Below, in pieces: positions 12,389 through 24,338 of a stretch of 64,000 nucleotides of DNA. A model generated the notes under the pieces. It saw nothing but the letters and a program-made list of their open reading frames with translations, was not told the origin of the DNA and ran no database searches. The translations under genes and the position numbers were made by a program. The stretch comes from Chiua virens (taxonomy: Eukaryota; Basidiomycota; Agaricomycetes; Boletales; Boletaceae). The DNA is taken from contig JAHNUO010000008.1 of the NCBI GenBank assembly GCA_019787685.1, positions 558,001-622,000 of the forward strand, in the 5' to 3' direction. The first letter of the stretch is position 1. Each line of letters opens with the position of its first letter.

Positions 12389-14205
12389 GGCGAGGGGGAG
12401 ATGGTGATAAAATGTCGAACACGAAAAAAAGGTGAAGGACACTTGGGAGGGCGTGCAGACAACAACTCGCCCTCGTTCTTGTTAAATATCATTTACCTAT
12501 TCAAGTCACCCAGATCCAGATCCAAGATCTATCCCAGCTATCCTAAATTAGGAAAAGACCCTTGTTCACCCAATTCAATTATTTAATTTACTAATCTCTT
12601 TTTCATTATCGTCGATCGAGCAATTTTCGTAAACTCACAATTATTTATTTATTACTGTAATTATCAATTATTTTTGGCTCCTTGCCACATCGAGTCACTC
12701 TGTGCACGGTCGTGACGGCGACGACAATAATGGGTGACTCAGAATAGCGCAGCACTAACGCCCGCCTCCCCCCTCTTCGCGAAGCACGACCCTCCATCGC
12801 TACTCCAGCTGCGAGTGTAATGAGTGCAATACGACTCGGATCACAGGAACGAGTCAACAGCGACAAACAGACCACGGAACCGGTTCAATTGACAAGCGAG
12901 TATGTCACGCCCCGCTCAGCATCCGACGGATCGCATGTCAGAACCCAAGATTCACTATGACTAGGATTTCTTAGTATGTAGCTTCTTCTCTCGGCGGCGG
13001 AATCTCGACATTCACTCCCACCACCTACATAACTACCACTGCGGCTCAATACATACGCCACTCGTTACATCCCTGCATCCGCCATATGTCCAAATATCTC
13101 GCACGTTCCCACTCCAGGTACCCTCACTCCGTTCCTGATCTAAACCCACACTTGTCTAGAACGAACTGCCTCTGACTACTTACTCATCCTTACCATACTT
13201 CCTTGTATCACCATACTACCCCCCTGATTTATGAAATCGATGCCTATCTACTCTTCCCCTACAACGGCACCCCAACACGCCGCACAACTTTCCACGACAG
13301 ATCGTTCACCGATGGCCAATAGAACCGCACTCCGCGTGCGATGCATGTTCTCTGGCGTCTCCTATTAGAACGTTTCGTTAGTCTCCATTCATTCCCCATG
13401 TCATGTATATCGAAACGCAAACATGAACAATGTCTGCCATGACGTCCCCCAATCATCACGTATGATGCCATGCGTCCGAACAACAATAGCGGGATCGTCA
13501 AGCTAGAGAACAATGAAGAAAAAATAGATGCTATAAATCATATCATAGGGGCACTCAATCCCTTATTCGGCGGACAATGCCCAACCGAATGATTGATCGG
13601 TAAAGCACCGCATATCCGGCTGCGGAGTTGACGATCGTCTATGATGCTATGAAATGTTGGCATCCCCTCCCTAAAAAAAGGCCACCATCGCAGTTTTTAG
13701 AATCCACTCGATTCGTAAACCACTGGGAGCGGAATCATCCTGTGAAGGTTTGCAATGCTTCATACAGCAAAGGGTGAAATGGATCCACCAAAGGATAATA
13801 GTAGGCGGGATATGTGTATTCTGATGAATCCCGTCACACGTATGCCACCGGTGCACAGGATGGTCAATTAGGAGTCACGGCGATCATCTCATCTCCGCGC
13901 CTCCGCCTCCATCTACCATCACTAAAACGGTAAATGGGCGATAGGCATAGAAACAGACAGAAAAAACACAACAACAAAATCGAGGAAAGAATCCATCCAT
14001 GAGACATGAATGAACTTGGCCCCCAATGTCTCTCCGTTGGCTGAATAGGGAACCAGTGCGGCTAGAAACATCCTCCCTCCCACCAACTTCCTGACGGGGA
14101 GAGAAGGTCGTCTCTGTTTCTCCCTCATCTACCGCTACGAGGGAAGCAGGCACCAATAGAGAGGTTTTCGCTACGACCCGTATTGGCCAGCGCTCATACA
14201 TGACC
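12389..14205. other. Intergenic between ECL1-like and SET genes
   Basis: The first 300 bases are AT-rich (about 12480-12680) and lie upstream of the ECL1-like start, so they probably include its promoter and 5' leader. The rest contains only short unsupported frames, and its right part presumably includes the 3' end of the SET gene. No repeat recognised. Confidence 0.5.
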
Positions 14206-17200
14206 CTACCCCCTAGTCTTGTCGATGCGGGTCGTTGGATCCGTGTACACATCCTCTGAGACGACCATGATGGCCGTCGAGATCTTCGCCGCAATAATGC
14301 AACCTGGGCAGAACCAAGGGGTCCCCCTATGATCATCCCGAGCCCCGTCAATCAGGGTCACGCCAGCGGGGATATTCTTCATACGTATTCGCGTGCCCTC
14401 CAAGAAAAAGCCAACCAAAAAAACGAAGATGGCTGTGAAGTAAGGGAAAAAAACACTCACGTCAAGGACGTCCCCCAGCTGTGCCGCCGTCATACCCATA
14501 CCTATAACGTGAGGACCATGGACATCGTCCTCCGTCTGCGGACGGTATCGATCGTGACATAGACGGACGACAATGCGAGCAAGCAAGCGCGCCAAGCGAC
14601 ATGCCGTCGCATCGTCGTCCTCGTCATCACGGAGGGACGCCGCCGCCGCGCCCGCTTGTCCCTCTTGCCGAATGTGGCCTTGTCGTCGTCGTGCAGACTC
14701 GGATGTCGCTCTGCCTGATCTGTCGGTGCAGCAAATTGAATTCTCCCGGTTTACCACGACGACGGAATCGCTGCTGCTGCATTCAGCACGACGAACGCGC
14801 TTCGAGGGCCGCTCTCCCTCCGCACCTGCCACTAGGCTCGGACTGCGGTCGCGTTGCCACTGGTGCCCCCTTTGATGAGCGTGATACCCGGTCCCATGGT
14901 CCACGTCTTTGGGTTCGGTTCTCATCGCCATCATCGTCGACGTCGCGGACTCGGGGGACAGTTTTTCCCCTTGTTGCTGATATGACTCGCGTGTTGCACG
15001 ATGATGGCACGCTATCATGGGCCCTGCAGAAGAAGTGCACGGTTGCGGTATAGAAAAAGATGCGAAGCCCATGCTTCGTATGGCACGGTCCTGGGGTCCA
15101 CCTGATACAAGTTTTGGTGCGGATGAATTCCAGTCCGAGTGTGGGCTGCTGCTTGTCGACCACAAGGACATGGATGCGCTTCGAGGCTCTATCCCAGCAG
15201 GTCGCGGTCTAGGCAACTGCTCCTGAACAACGGTAGCGGCTAGCTGTGAGAAATCGTCTGATTCAGTGTCGTAATCCAGGTTGGGTGATGTTGGTACCAG
15301 ATGGGGCAAAGGAGGAGAAGGCGAAGACCTTGTTGATTCATGATTGCCACCATCGCCACCAACAACTCCTTCCATACGGTCGCCGTCAACGCTGGCACGG
15401 CTGTCAACATCGCCGTCACCCTCCATACGGCGAAGATGCTCCGCTCGTCCCTGAACGTTAATTAACCTCGCTTTGATTCCTGTCAGCGAAGAAGTGATGG
15501 CTTCAGGATCTCGTTCAACCTTTGTCATCAGTTCTTCAAAAGAAGGCCCCAGCTGTGACTGAGTAGCGAATATGGCGATGAGGATGCAAAATAGCCAGAG
15601 GTTATGCGAGAGCTTCCCGTCCGAGTTGATAACTAGGTCGTGGCCGAACCGAACCGATTCTCTGGACGCGTCACCACTTCCAAGAAGAAACGAGACAGGC
15701 CCCGTCGCGTGAGACTGCGGATTGAATACGAGCCCATCGTCTTCTTCATCCCATGTCGCCTCCGAACACCATGTGCCGGCAACGTGAGTAAAAACGCGGA
15801 GCATGCGGTCTATTTTGTTTTTCCCCGTCGACGGCTCGCTTAGATGTTTGCCGTTCCTTGTCAAAAGTTCGACGCCCATGCCTTGAGACTGCCTTGGAGA
15901 TCTCTCGCCTACGATGCCCTGACTATAGGGCTGTCGTCGTTCCTTATCGTAAATCAAGGCTCGGTCAGCACCGCCGTGATCGGTAAAGTCACCTACCCTG
16001 AGGGTGTTCCTGATGGCAAGGCCGCCGAAGGTAGGCGCTTCCATGACGGCATCGTCGTCCGCCCAGACGGACACTTCGTCCAACCCAAGATAATTAAACA
16101 CGTTTTTCACTGTCGAATATGGGTCGAGCACCATCCGGACGGTGTCATGTTCGTTCTCGGGAAGAATGAAGCCATATCGAGGGAGGAGCGCTGCATTGGG
16201 CAAGGATCCGTACGTATTGAACACTTCACTGAACGGGAGAACGGGTCGTACGGTGCGCATTTCAAGGTAGTCGGCCTCGTTGGGTGTCGGTAGGCTGTCG
16301 TGCGACAGTGGATGCACGTCTGCCACGAGGGACGAAGGGACCGTCGTACCCGCCACTTCACGATCGTGTTCACACTCGGCGAGAGAGCCGCATTCGACGC
16401 AGACGTCATAGTCGCTCTGCAAGCGGAAGCCATTAATTGACCGAATACACACTATAATAGACGCCCTTCGAGGAGAGTAGCAATGAGCGAAGATGGGCCG
16501 CCGTTCCTTGCCCGATAGAGTGCGACTTGGGGGAGAAGGATCGGATTCATTACTCACCTCCATTTGTACGTGATTATCGTTCGAGTGGTTGAAACTGGAA
16601 GGTGGGTCAGATTTGCGCGTTCAGCAGCAATGAATCGAAATCAAGACGGAAGGTCAACACGCAAGTTGAATCAACACACTCGAATTCGCGTCCCGAGTCC
16701 CCTTACCAATGTGACAATACGGCAGAGGACATGTGCCATTAATGTAGACGATAGGGAGAAATAGAGGGTGGCAACGGCCACTTGTACCCGAGCCGCAAGC
16801 ATAATAGGCACTTGCGATTCTAAATGAGATGGCTTGCAAAATGAACTCGAGTGAGGTGGCAACCAACAACGCAGGGGAAGTAGATGCCAAATTAGGATAC
16901 AGGGTCTTGTGGCGCAAGCCAGTTGCAAGAGTCGGACGAAAGGCAAGAAGTGGGCTTACGCGTCGGCAATGGGAACCATTGCTAGGCCATGATACGAGTC
17001 CACCCAAAACGCGCGCGTTGAAACGAGAGAATAGGCGTGGCAAAATGCCGGGAATGAAACCCCGTATAGATTTGGATCGCTATCTGCAGCGGAATCCGCA
17101 GATGTATCCGGTCTGTCATGGGATAGTGTATGTTGCAGCCCAGGGTTAGTCAAGACTGCGCTAAACGTGGGTTCCACGACATCGTGGTAGTATTGACGTA

Positions 17201-19466
17201 TTTCATCCTGCATGCAAGTACGAGTCAGTTACCGATCAATTGACAGTGAATACATGAAGTGTTGAAGAAAGAGAAAAGATAAAATAAAGAGTTACTCGGC
17301 GATGATCAAGGAATGAAAGCCAAAACAAGGCAAACATGATCATATCGCTCACAAGTCTGTTGGAACAAGGGTTCAATAGAAATTTATGAGATGAACTTTT
17401 CTAAGCACATCTCATAGGCACGAAGATTAAGGGAATGATGGCAGATTCAGGAGGTATCAGTCGCATCAAATAGAAGGGGTGGAGCGATAGGAGGCCTTGA
17501 ACTTGATCACCCAAGAATGAAGACACCAAAATCTCAATGTGAATAATAGTTTGCGCAGACCACAGAAAAACGAGGAGGCCGCGCTCCAATCCGGTAAACT
17601 CAAATGTCAAGAAGACGTTGATGGGGATGCAGGTATCGCAGTCTCGGCCGCACGAGGGTGACGTGCTTTACTGATAGCTTTCGAATACCCTTGCTGCGCC
17701 TCGTCTGGACCTCGATCTGATACGTTGCCGTAGCTTAATTATGATGGTGCGGACGCAGGACGGGTGACGAAAACGCGACAGATCAAATGATCCGCCGGAT
17801 GTTTCCGAGTTACGATCGTTGTCTAAGACGGCACACCCTGTTAGGCGCGTGTCCGCCACTGCACGCACCCCTCCATCAGTCACCATGCATGCGCAGCCTG
17901 CATGCCGTAGCACGGAAAGTTACGAACGGCAGCTGGCGATATGAAGCTTCCAAACCAAGATCACGGAATAGTGTGCGACTAGAGGAGAAGGCATTCGAAC
18001 CAGCGGGTGCCGCATGACCGAACGCTGTATAGGAAGCGCATCAAGAAGTAATTATCATGGATAAAGACGGAATGTGAAGGGTCAACTGACACGCTGCGCG
18101 GTGGCGAAGGATTGGAAAGGGCATCGTCGATAAGTCCTATCCAGTAATCCCACTAAAATTTCAGGAGAATCACAAAAAAAGCGAAATGAAAGCAAGTAAT
18201 AGAACTCAAAGGAGGTCAAGAGGAAAACATTGCAGAACAAAACCAAACATGGACTCAACAGACTCACCATCAATCCTATCTGTTCTCGATCAAACTCTGT
18301 GGCTCCAAACCATTTCTTTGCAGTCTGGCCGTCATGCAACCGCACGCAGAACGGACATTGTATATTGGTCATCTGTTGTGGAGGCTCTCCCACTGGACTC
18401 GATTCATTCTCGGTGTTCAAACATCCGCGGGGTAGACAAGTGCATGGCCGGGTTTCGATGACATCGTCGACTCCCCAAAAGATGGCAATGTCAACTGTTT
18501 CCCGCGGTAGACTCTGCAGGTATCCGAACCATCGAGAGTGTGTGCCTCGGAAGCTAGATAAAGTAGATCGCATGGAACGCCATATCAATAACCACGCAAC
18601 CAAAGTGAAAGTTCCATGATTGAGTGGCCAAAAGTATCCGCCGACAAGGAAAATCCCGGATTTATGTGATGGGGAAGATGCGAAGACCATTTGAACGGGG
18701 GCGGAGTGTCAAGCGAAACGGAGTTGGCGTTGATGAGTTCGCGCGTTCATCCAAAGGAGGGATGATTATTTTTAGCACGCGTTTGCAGTGTGGGAATCAA
18801 ATTTGGGGCGTGATACAAGTTTCCGAACGGTCAAGTGGCGTCAGCCGATGCCATTGAACAAGCCAAGGTAGATCAAGTCAACATCGCAGGCGAAAAACGG
18901 CTGGATTCACGCACAGTTCGCCGTAGAGCGCAAACGCAAGTGAAAGGTGTGCACCGCGACCATATGGCACGGGTGTCATGTGTCGAGAGAAGGAGCACGA
19001 CTTGACGGACAAAACGGCGGTTTTTGGAATATACACGACTGCAATACCCAGAGATATATTAGTCGTAACAAAAGACAGCGTCTCAGCAACCTCAGTGGGA
19101 CAAGGAAATCTCGAGGGACAATGGCCCCACGTTCTAAAAGAGGGGCATACTGGTTGGTTTCTTCAACAGCACGCTCGCTCGCTACGTCAAGGCACAGTGT
19201 CGGAGCGGCGACTGAAGCAGCCAAAGAAAAGAGCTGGGAGAACACTTGGGATGGTTTGATGGGGACTCACGGGTACAATCGCGTTCAATCAGCTGCTCTA
19301 GCGAGTAGACTGAGAGTCCGCGCTCGCAGGAGGACTCGTCGGTGGCAATGAAGCCGGTTTTTCCGCCAGGCTGGTCCACGGTGTTGATAACGCACACTCT
19401 GGAGTCGATCTGGATGCGATTCTCCGCACACCAAGCTAGCAACAAGGCTATTTCGCTTGACGACAT
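14206..19466 (-). CDS. SET-domain lysine methyltransferase (SETD6/Rubisco-LSMT type)
   Basis: Proposed exons (high to low): 19466-19271, 19038-18915, 18553-18268, 17207-16960, 16594-16558, then 16416 onward with a final intron 14460-14398. Phases agree at each junction. The product starts MSSSEIALLLAWCAENRI. It contains LVYIPKTAVLS, SRWFGYLQSLP, the SET signatures VSTRAFWVDSYHG and MVPIADAFNH (AdoMet-binding NH), a cysteine insert CVECGSLAECEHD, and FNTYGSLPNAALLPRYGF (post-SET). This matches non-histone lysine methyltransferases with a split SET domain. The C-terminal half is low-complexity and may hide further introns. Introns are 232, 361, 1060, 365 and 141 nt, much larger than elsewhere in the window. 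A single frame from 16563 to 14206 stays open across the 141-nt and the 63-nt introns. Substrate unknown. Confidence 0.75.
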
Positions 19467-19738
19467 CGACTGGGAGTGGCCGACGGAAATTTACCGCTAG
19501 TTCTGGGGTGCAACGTCTCAGTGCAGAGTGGCGTCTGAGCTCTCCGAGGCAATAGGATAACTCCAAAAAGGACTTGGCTAAGTCTAATCCCGCTCTCACA
19601 CCTCCGACCGAGGAATACAAGCGTTCCGGTGTCTCCACCCTCTCCACGCTATTAAAATCAGAGATCAGACTACGACGTCATTGACTACCGGCGTAGATAT
19701 CGTGCATAACTTCTACAACAGAGATACACAAATTAGGC

Positions 19739-20725
19739 TCACTCCTTCTTGTCTTTCTCGCTCGTTGATCTTGCAACTTCCTTTTTCTCCTTTTTCTCCA
19801 GTTTTGCCAATTCCCCTTGCTCTAACCTGCGTGCATATTCCTGGCCACCCTGTTCCCAAAATATGCATCAGCGGACTGTAAAAATAGGACCACATGGTTG
19901 CAAGAAATAAAACGAAGAGAACCTCGGACATCCCGTCGCGGAAGACTGAGAGCACGAGAATCGGTGTCGGCTGTGAGACGCCGCGAGAATACCTGTCCCG
20001 CGCCTGTGAAACACGACTGTGCCTCGGACGGTATCGTACGACTAGAGAACCACGACGGACTACCGCAGCGGGCCGTCATCAAGACTCACCTGCAACCCCA
20101 ATATCGCTCCCAGAATAAGTATCATGATCGTGTTCCCCGCCGACAAGATTCGCATGGCCTCAATACGGTCATTCATGGAATCTTCCTCGGCTGGCGTGAC
20201 GATGGTGCGTAAGCATGGGATTGTCACGGCGACATAGACCGATATTGCAAAAAGGTAGGCGGCTATCAGGTTCGTGAGTACAACACATCTAGGAGGACGC
20301 CCGGGGGGTATTCACCTAAACTTGATCCATCAAAGAAAACAGCACTCTCATCCCACCGGTGTAGTTTGGCAACAAGAGCGGTCAGCCCAACTCCTATGAA
20401 ACCATGTAAAAGTGCCTGAGGCAGTCTCGTCAATGGTGAACACAGCAAGTAAGGCTCATGATGGACCGACCTTGATAGCGGGAGGTGCATTAAAGAACGT
20501 AGCGTAAAACTGGAATCCATCCTCGATGGTGGCCTTCCGTTATGTCCTGATACAAAATTCGGAAGTCCACGAAGAAGCATATGAATAACACCCCTTGTAA
20601 CGACCGTATCATGCATTGCACGGAAGACAGTGTCAGCGAGCCCACAACCTGCACACAGAGCACAACTTAAACACACCAATGAAAAACGAGCACGCTGCGA
20701 GTACGGCGCCTTGCCTGAAGCCCAT
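19739..20725 (-). CDS. SHR3: SHR3, ER chaperone for amino-acid permeases (apparent frameshift)
   Basis: Endoplasmic reticulum membrane protein that helps amino-acid permeases fold and leave the ER. The start MGFRQGAVLAACSFFIG is the family N-terminus. Later exons give VLFICFFVDFRILYQDITEG, then DGFQFYATFFNAPPAIK, then ALLHGFIGVGLTALVAKLHR with FDGSSL, then MRILSAGNTIMILILGAIL. The last exon gives GGQEYARRLEQ and a Lys/Glu-rich tail ending SEKDKKE (TGA 19739-19741). About four membrane segments are evident. Between DITEG and TIEDGF the reading frame jumps by one base near 20531 (GGCCACC) with no intron possible, so the gene carries a one-base insertion relative to the family: either a sequence error or a disabling mutation. 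Confidence 0.85.
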
Positions 20726-20827
20726 TATCGATTCCAAGCAAACTGGTAAATTGCTTTCTGACGCTGAGTTACGTGTCAAGCTGTTCACACGACGCGATTT
20801 CCACACAGCCACACGGAAATTATATTA

Positions 20828-22616
20828 CTACTCATCCATCTCAACGTCCCCTTCGGATCCGGATCCCGGGTTGCCCTTGAGCACCTTTTGCACAACAACT
20901 TGCCATATCGCATCGTTCACACCCTTTGCTTTCCCTAGTTGTTCCTTTAACTGTTCCACCTCCACCTCCAGCTCTGTAATTCTACTAGTCGAGGGAACTC
21001 CCAAAGGTCCTGCTTCAGTCGGCTGAACGAAGAAAGCCAGATCCTGCTGAAATTCTGATTCGGAATAGTCATAATCACACCGGCCAATCTGCACTGTCTG
21101 TAAAACGTGACTAGTCTAGCTCTCTTTCAACACGCACACGAAATAAACAATTCACCTGGCTTGTGGTTGGCAATATCATCGACACCTCATGCAACTCTCG
21201 TGCATTCGCATCTCTCATTCGATGAAATGTCGCAACTGGACGTACTGGTATCACATCACGGGCAGTCTGCCATGCTAGTCACATTCAGGGAGAGACTGAT
21301 ATGCCCGACGAGATCCGGAGGCTTGAGCATCGTCGCCAGGAACGATATCGACAAACCTTTATGCGTCGAGATCGTCCGCAAAAGTTGGTGTGACGCGATG
21401 TCGTATACGTAGATGATCCCCGTGACTGCTCCGACCAGAAGGAGTGACCCATTCAATGAGATACAAAGCGCCGTCACGGGCTGATCAACCTCGATGAGTC
21501 GCTTCCCCCCTGATGTGCTGTCCGTATCAAAGCGGACGACGTCAGATGCACCAGCACCACCGACAGCTTCGATAAAGGGGCCGCCCTTATTTTTTAATTC
21601 GCGTTCACGGAATAGGTTCACCTGGTAAAGGGATCCATCGGGTGAAGAGGCAAAAAAGAGGCGTTCGGTGACGTCCCAAACGATGCCACGTATCGGCTTT
21701 GGAAAATGGAAGGTTGTTATCAACGATTGCGTGGCCAGATCCCACAGCTAAAGGGGCCCAGGCCTCAGTCGAGATACCGACGAATTTGAAAGTCTGGTCA
21801 CCTTTACGGTATGGTCGAAGGATCCCGTCAATATGCGACACATTGGAAATGAACCTAGACCACAGGCAATATCCGTCACCGGGAGGGTATGGTCCGCCAA
21901 TGTGAATTGTGCAACGGGGTGGTCATTTTGGAGGTCGTCGTCAACTAATCTGGAGGGAGAGCGGACTTAGCTTACAGAGCGGTTTCATGCCAAGAAAATC
22001 AACACGGACTTTGACACAGACCAAACGCTGACACCAGAATCTTCACTAGCGGATATCAATATCGTGCCATCGTAGGTGAACTTGATCACGTTCACTTGGC
22101 GGTAGTGAGCATCCCAGGAATTGTAAAGGATACCCGACGCGACCTACCGTCCAAAAGGTCATGACACCGGGCATAGGGGAAAACGAAACGAAACGCGCCT
22201 CCCAAAGGTATATCCGACCGTGCGCCGTTCCACCAGCGCAGTATCGTGCCTTTTGGTCCAATGCCAGACAAGTAAGCTTCTCCGGTAAAACCACCTTTAG
22301 AGCGATCTGGTCCTGTTCGCCGACAAGTCGTTCGTCAGACGAACCTGGGGCGAGGCATGATACGTACTTTTTGAAAATTATAGACGTTCAAAAGAGCCTT
22401 GTCTGATTGTGCTGCGAGCATAATTCCCCCTTGGCCATCTTTTGTCTCTACAAATGCGCTGCAATGTGGTGGAGAACTGGTTTGCTTGAAGGAGGAGAGC
22501 ACATTGCTCGTTTGAAGGTCATGCAGGACGAATGCACCTGGTCCTGAGGTTGTTCCTGATGCTGAACTCGATGGCTGAGGTGCAGTAGCACACAATATGA
22601 CCTCTTGCAAACCCAT
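20828..22616 (-). CDS. IPI3: IPI3/WDR18, WD40 protein of the Rix1 ribosome-assembly complex
   Basis: WD40-repeat protein that, in the Rix1-Ipi1-Ipi3 complex, matures the pre-60S ribosomal subunit in the nucleus. Exon 1 (22616-22368) starts MGLQEVILCATAPQPS and exon 2 begins at 22312 (DQIALKVVLPEKLTCLALD). Later exons carry repeat segments HGRIYLWE, GILYNSWDAHYRQV, ILTGSFDHTVKLWDLATQ, PKPIRGIVWDVTERLFFAS, and VTALCISLNGSLLLVGAVTG. The last exon ends with a predicted coiled coil (ITELEVEVEQLKEQLGKAKG) and an acidic tail EGDVEMDE, as in the family. It is head to head with the DnaJ gene, with 175 bases between start codons. Internal exon borders are partly uncertain, notably after HGRIYLWE, where no clear GT donor sits at the expected place. 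Confidence 0.86.
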
Positions 22617-22791
22617 TAGGCGGTGCGGTAATAGTGACTTCTAGAAACGCGGATTTCAGCCACAACAGCCAACGGCGCTGCCAGCCATCCTCTAACTCTT
22701 GACTCATATGTACATCCGCACTCGTCCCCCAACTTCCACCCACTAATCTAGTAGTTTCAACTGCCTTTCTACACTTCTTGTCGACCACAGT

Positions 22792-24062
22792 ATGGCCACG
22801 AATCTCTACGAAATACTCGGCATCAGCCGCAATGCGACTTCCGAGCAAGGTAGGTCTCGACAATTTCCCGCCGTATCTACAACGTTCAAGGGTTATTCCC
22901 AGTCCGAAAGGCGTATAGGAGAAAGGCCCTAGAGACTCATCCCGATCGCCTGCCCCAAGGTGCCTCTGCAGCAGAGAAAGCTGCTTCTGAAGACATGTTC
23001 CGCAAGGTATACCCGTCCCCATCTTCATCGATTGCTACGACGCACCTACCCCATTCCATCAGGTGAACAACGCCTACGAAGTTCTGTCTGATTCGCAGAA
23101 CAGAGCAACATACGATCAATACGGTGTTTGGCCCGCTCCGATGCCTACCCCTCAAGGACCCTTCACCAATGGCGCCAACGGTGGTGCCCATGACCCCTTC
23201 TCAGGTCCCTTCTTCGGCGCCCCCTTCTCCCGCGATCCCTTTTCCCGTGCTCCTCGCATGGACCCGTTCGATAGTTTCGGGGCGTTCGGATCACGTCCCG
23301 CACCATCTAGGGGCTTCACGGACCCCTTCGTCTTATTCAACGCGATATTTGGCGACCTTCACAGGGCGTTCGAATCCGAGTCCTTCTTTAACGAAGAGCC
23401 TTTCGGACGCCGCGGGTTCGGATCGGGCGGTCCGTTTGGCGGTGGCTTCTTTAACCATGGTTTCCCTTCCGTGATGCCTTCCCCATTCGATTTTGGTGGC
23501 GGAGGGATGGGGAGTAGCAGCAGAATGCAGGGGTTCGGTGACGGAAACGGAGGCAGGTGGGCGTCGGAGAGCTGGTCGAGCTCTACTGTGAATGGCGTGA
23601 CACACACCAAGTGTGTACGCAGGGACTCGGAGGTGAGCACCGTTCGCACGCGCTTGTCGTCCCGCCATGTTGATGCGACTGACGTCGTCGTAGGGCAACG
23701 AACACGTTACACACCGCTACCCAGACGGGACGGAACGTCGCACGATCAACGGTATCGAGCAGTCCGCTTCCCAGCCTCAGAGGGCCTTGCCGCCAAGCGC
23801 GCCTCCTGCACCCCCCGTGTCTTATCCGACGCGTGCTGACAGCATGCCTCCCCCACCTCCTTACTCCGAGGCGGTCGCTCAGTCACCTCACCGTTCCCGC
23901 TCGTCGAGGCGATACACAACTTACGATGATTATTCTGGTGATAGACGCGACCACAGAGACGAACCTAGACATGACTACACGCCACGCGATCATCGGCATG
24001 GCTATGATGGACAAGGTCACGACACCCAGAGTACATCTTCTCGAAAGTTCTGGAAAGCCTGA
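22792..24062 (+). CDS. DnaJ (Hsp40) co-chaperone, DNAJB6-like layout
   Basis: Exons 22792-22849, 22903-23006, 23063-23632 and 23694-24062. The J domain occupies about the first 75 residues: MATNLYEILGISRNA, VRKAYRRKALETHPDR with the HPD triad, then NAYEVLSDSQNRATYDQYG. It is followed by a Gly/Phe-rich region (DPFSGPFFGAPFSRDPF and later repeats) and a Ser-rich segment (SSSTVNGVTH) with C-terminal tail, the order seen in DNAJB6/DNAJB2-type proteins that hold aggregation-prone clients for Hsp70. No cysteine-rich zinc domain is present, so this is a class B type. The last exon adds a PPPPPYSEA motif and a His/Arg/Asp-rich tail ending SSRKFWKA. Intracellular; no signal peptide seen. Confidence 0.87.
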
Positions 24063-24338
24063 GTGTCATACTGAAGCCAGATTGCTGCGTTCCCAGTTCT
24101 TGCTATTCATCCTAGCCGTTACCGACGATACCACGTTCTAGTGACGTCGTGAACTATATGTACACTTTCCCTAGTATTACTATGCCTCTGTAACAACACA
24201 CTTCTTGTACTTGAATCCCAGCTTTCCTTCTTTCTCCAGGACATTGCATTATTTCCCGAGGATTACTCCATTGAAAAACCTAAAATACTCATGCCTACTA
24301 GACCTAAGTTAATTCCATTTAAAAACGACATCAACCGT

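Noticed and set aside
14601..15053. 150-codon plus-strand frame with many cysteines and arginines
   Set aside because: Antisense to the open C-terminal part of the SET gene; no domain pattern.
17985..18060. tRNA-like GGTTCGAAT on the minus strand
   Set aside because: The flanking bases do not form a T-arm stem and no acceptor or anticodon arm could be folded.
18082..18690. Standalone 202-codon minus-strand gene
   Set aside because: Its central part is exon 3 of the SET gene (SRWFGYLQSLP, then WFGATEFDREQ); the rest is intron read-through.
19960..20020. Possible duplicated alternative last exon of SHR3 (AGQVFSRRL beside GGQEYARRL)
   Set aside because: The look-alike is not in a usable phase from the upstream donor, so it cannot serve as an alternative exon; the resemblance is likely chance.
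22519..23028. 169-codon minus-strand frame over the IPI3/DnaJ promoter
   Set aside because: It overlaps the start of both real genes and has no family resemblance.
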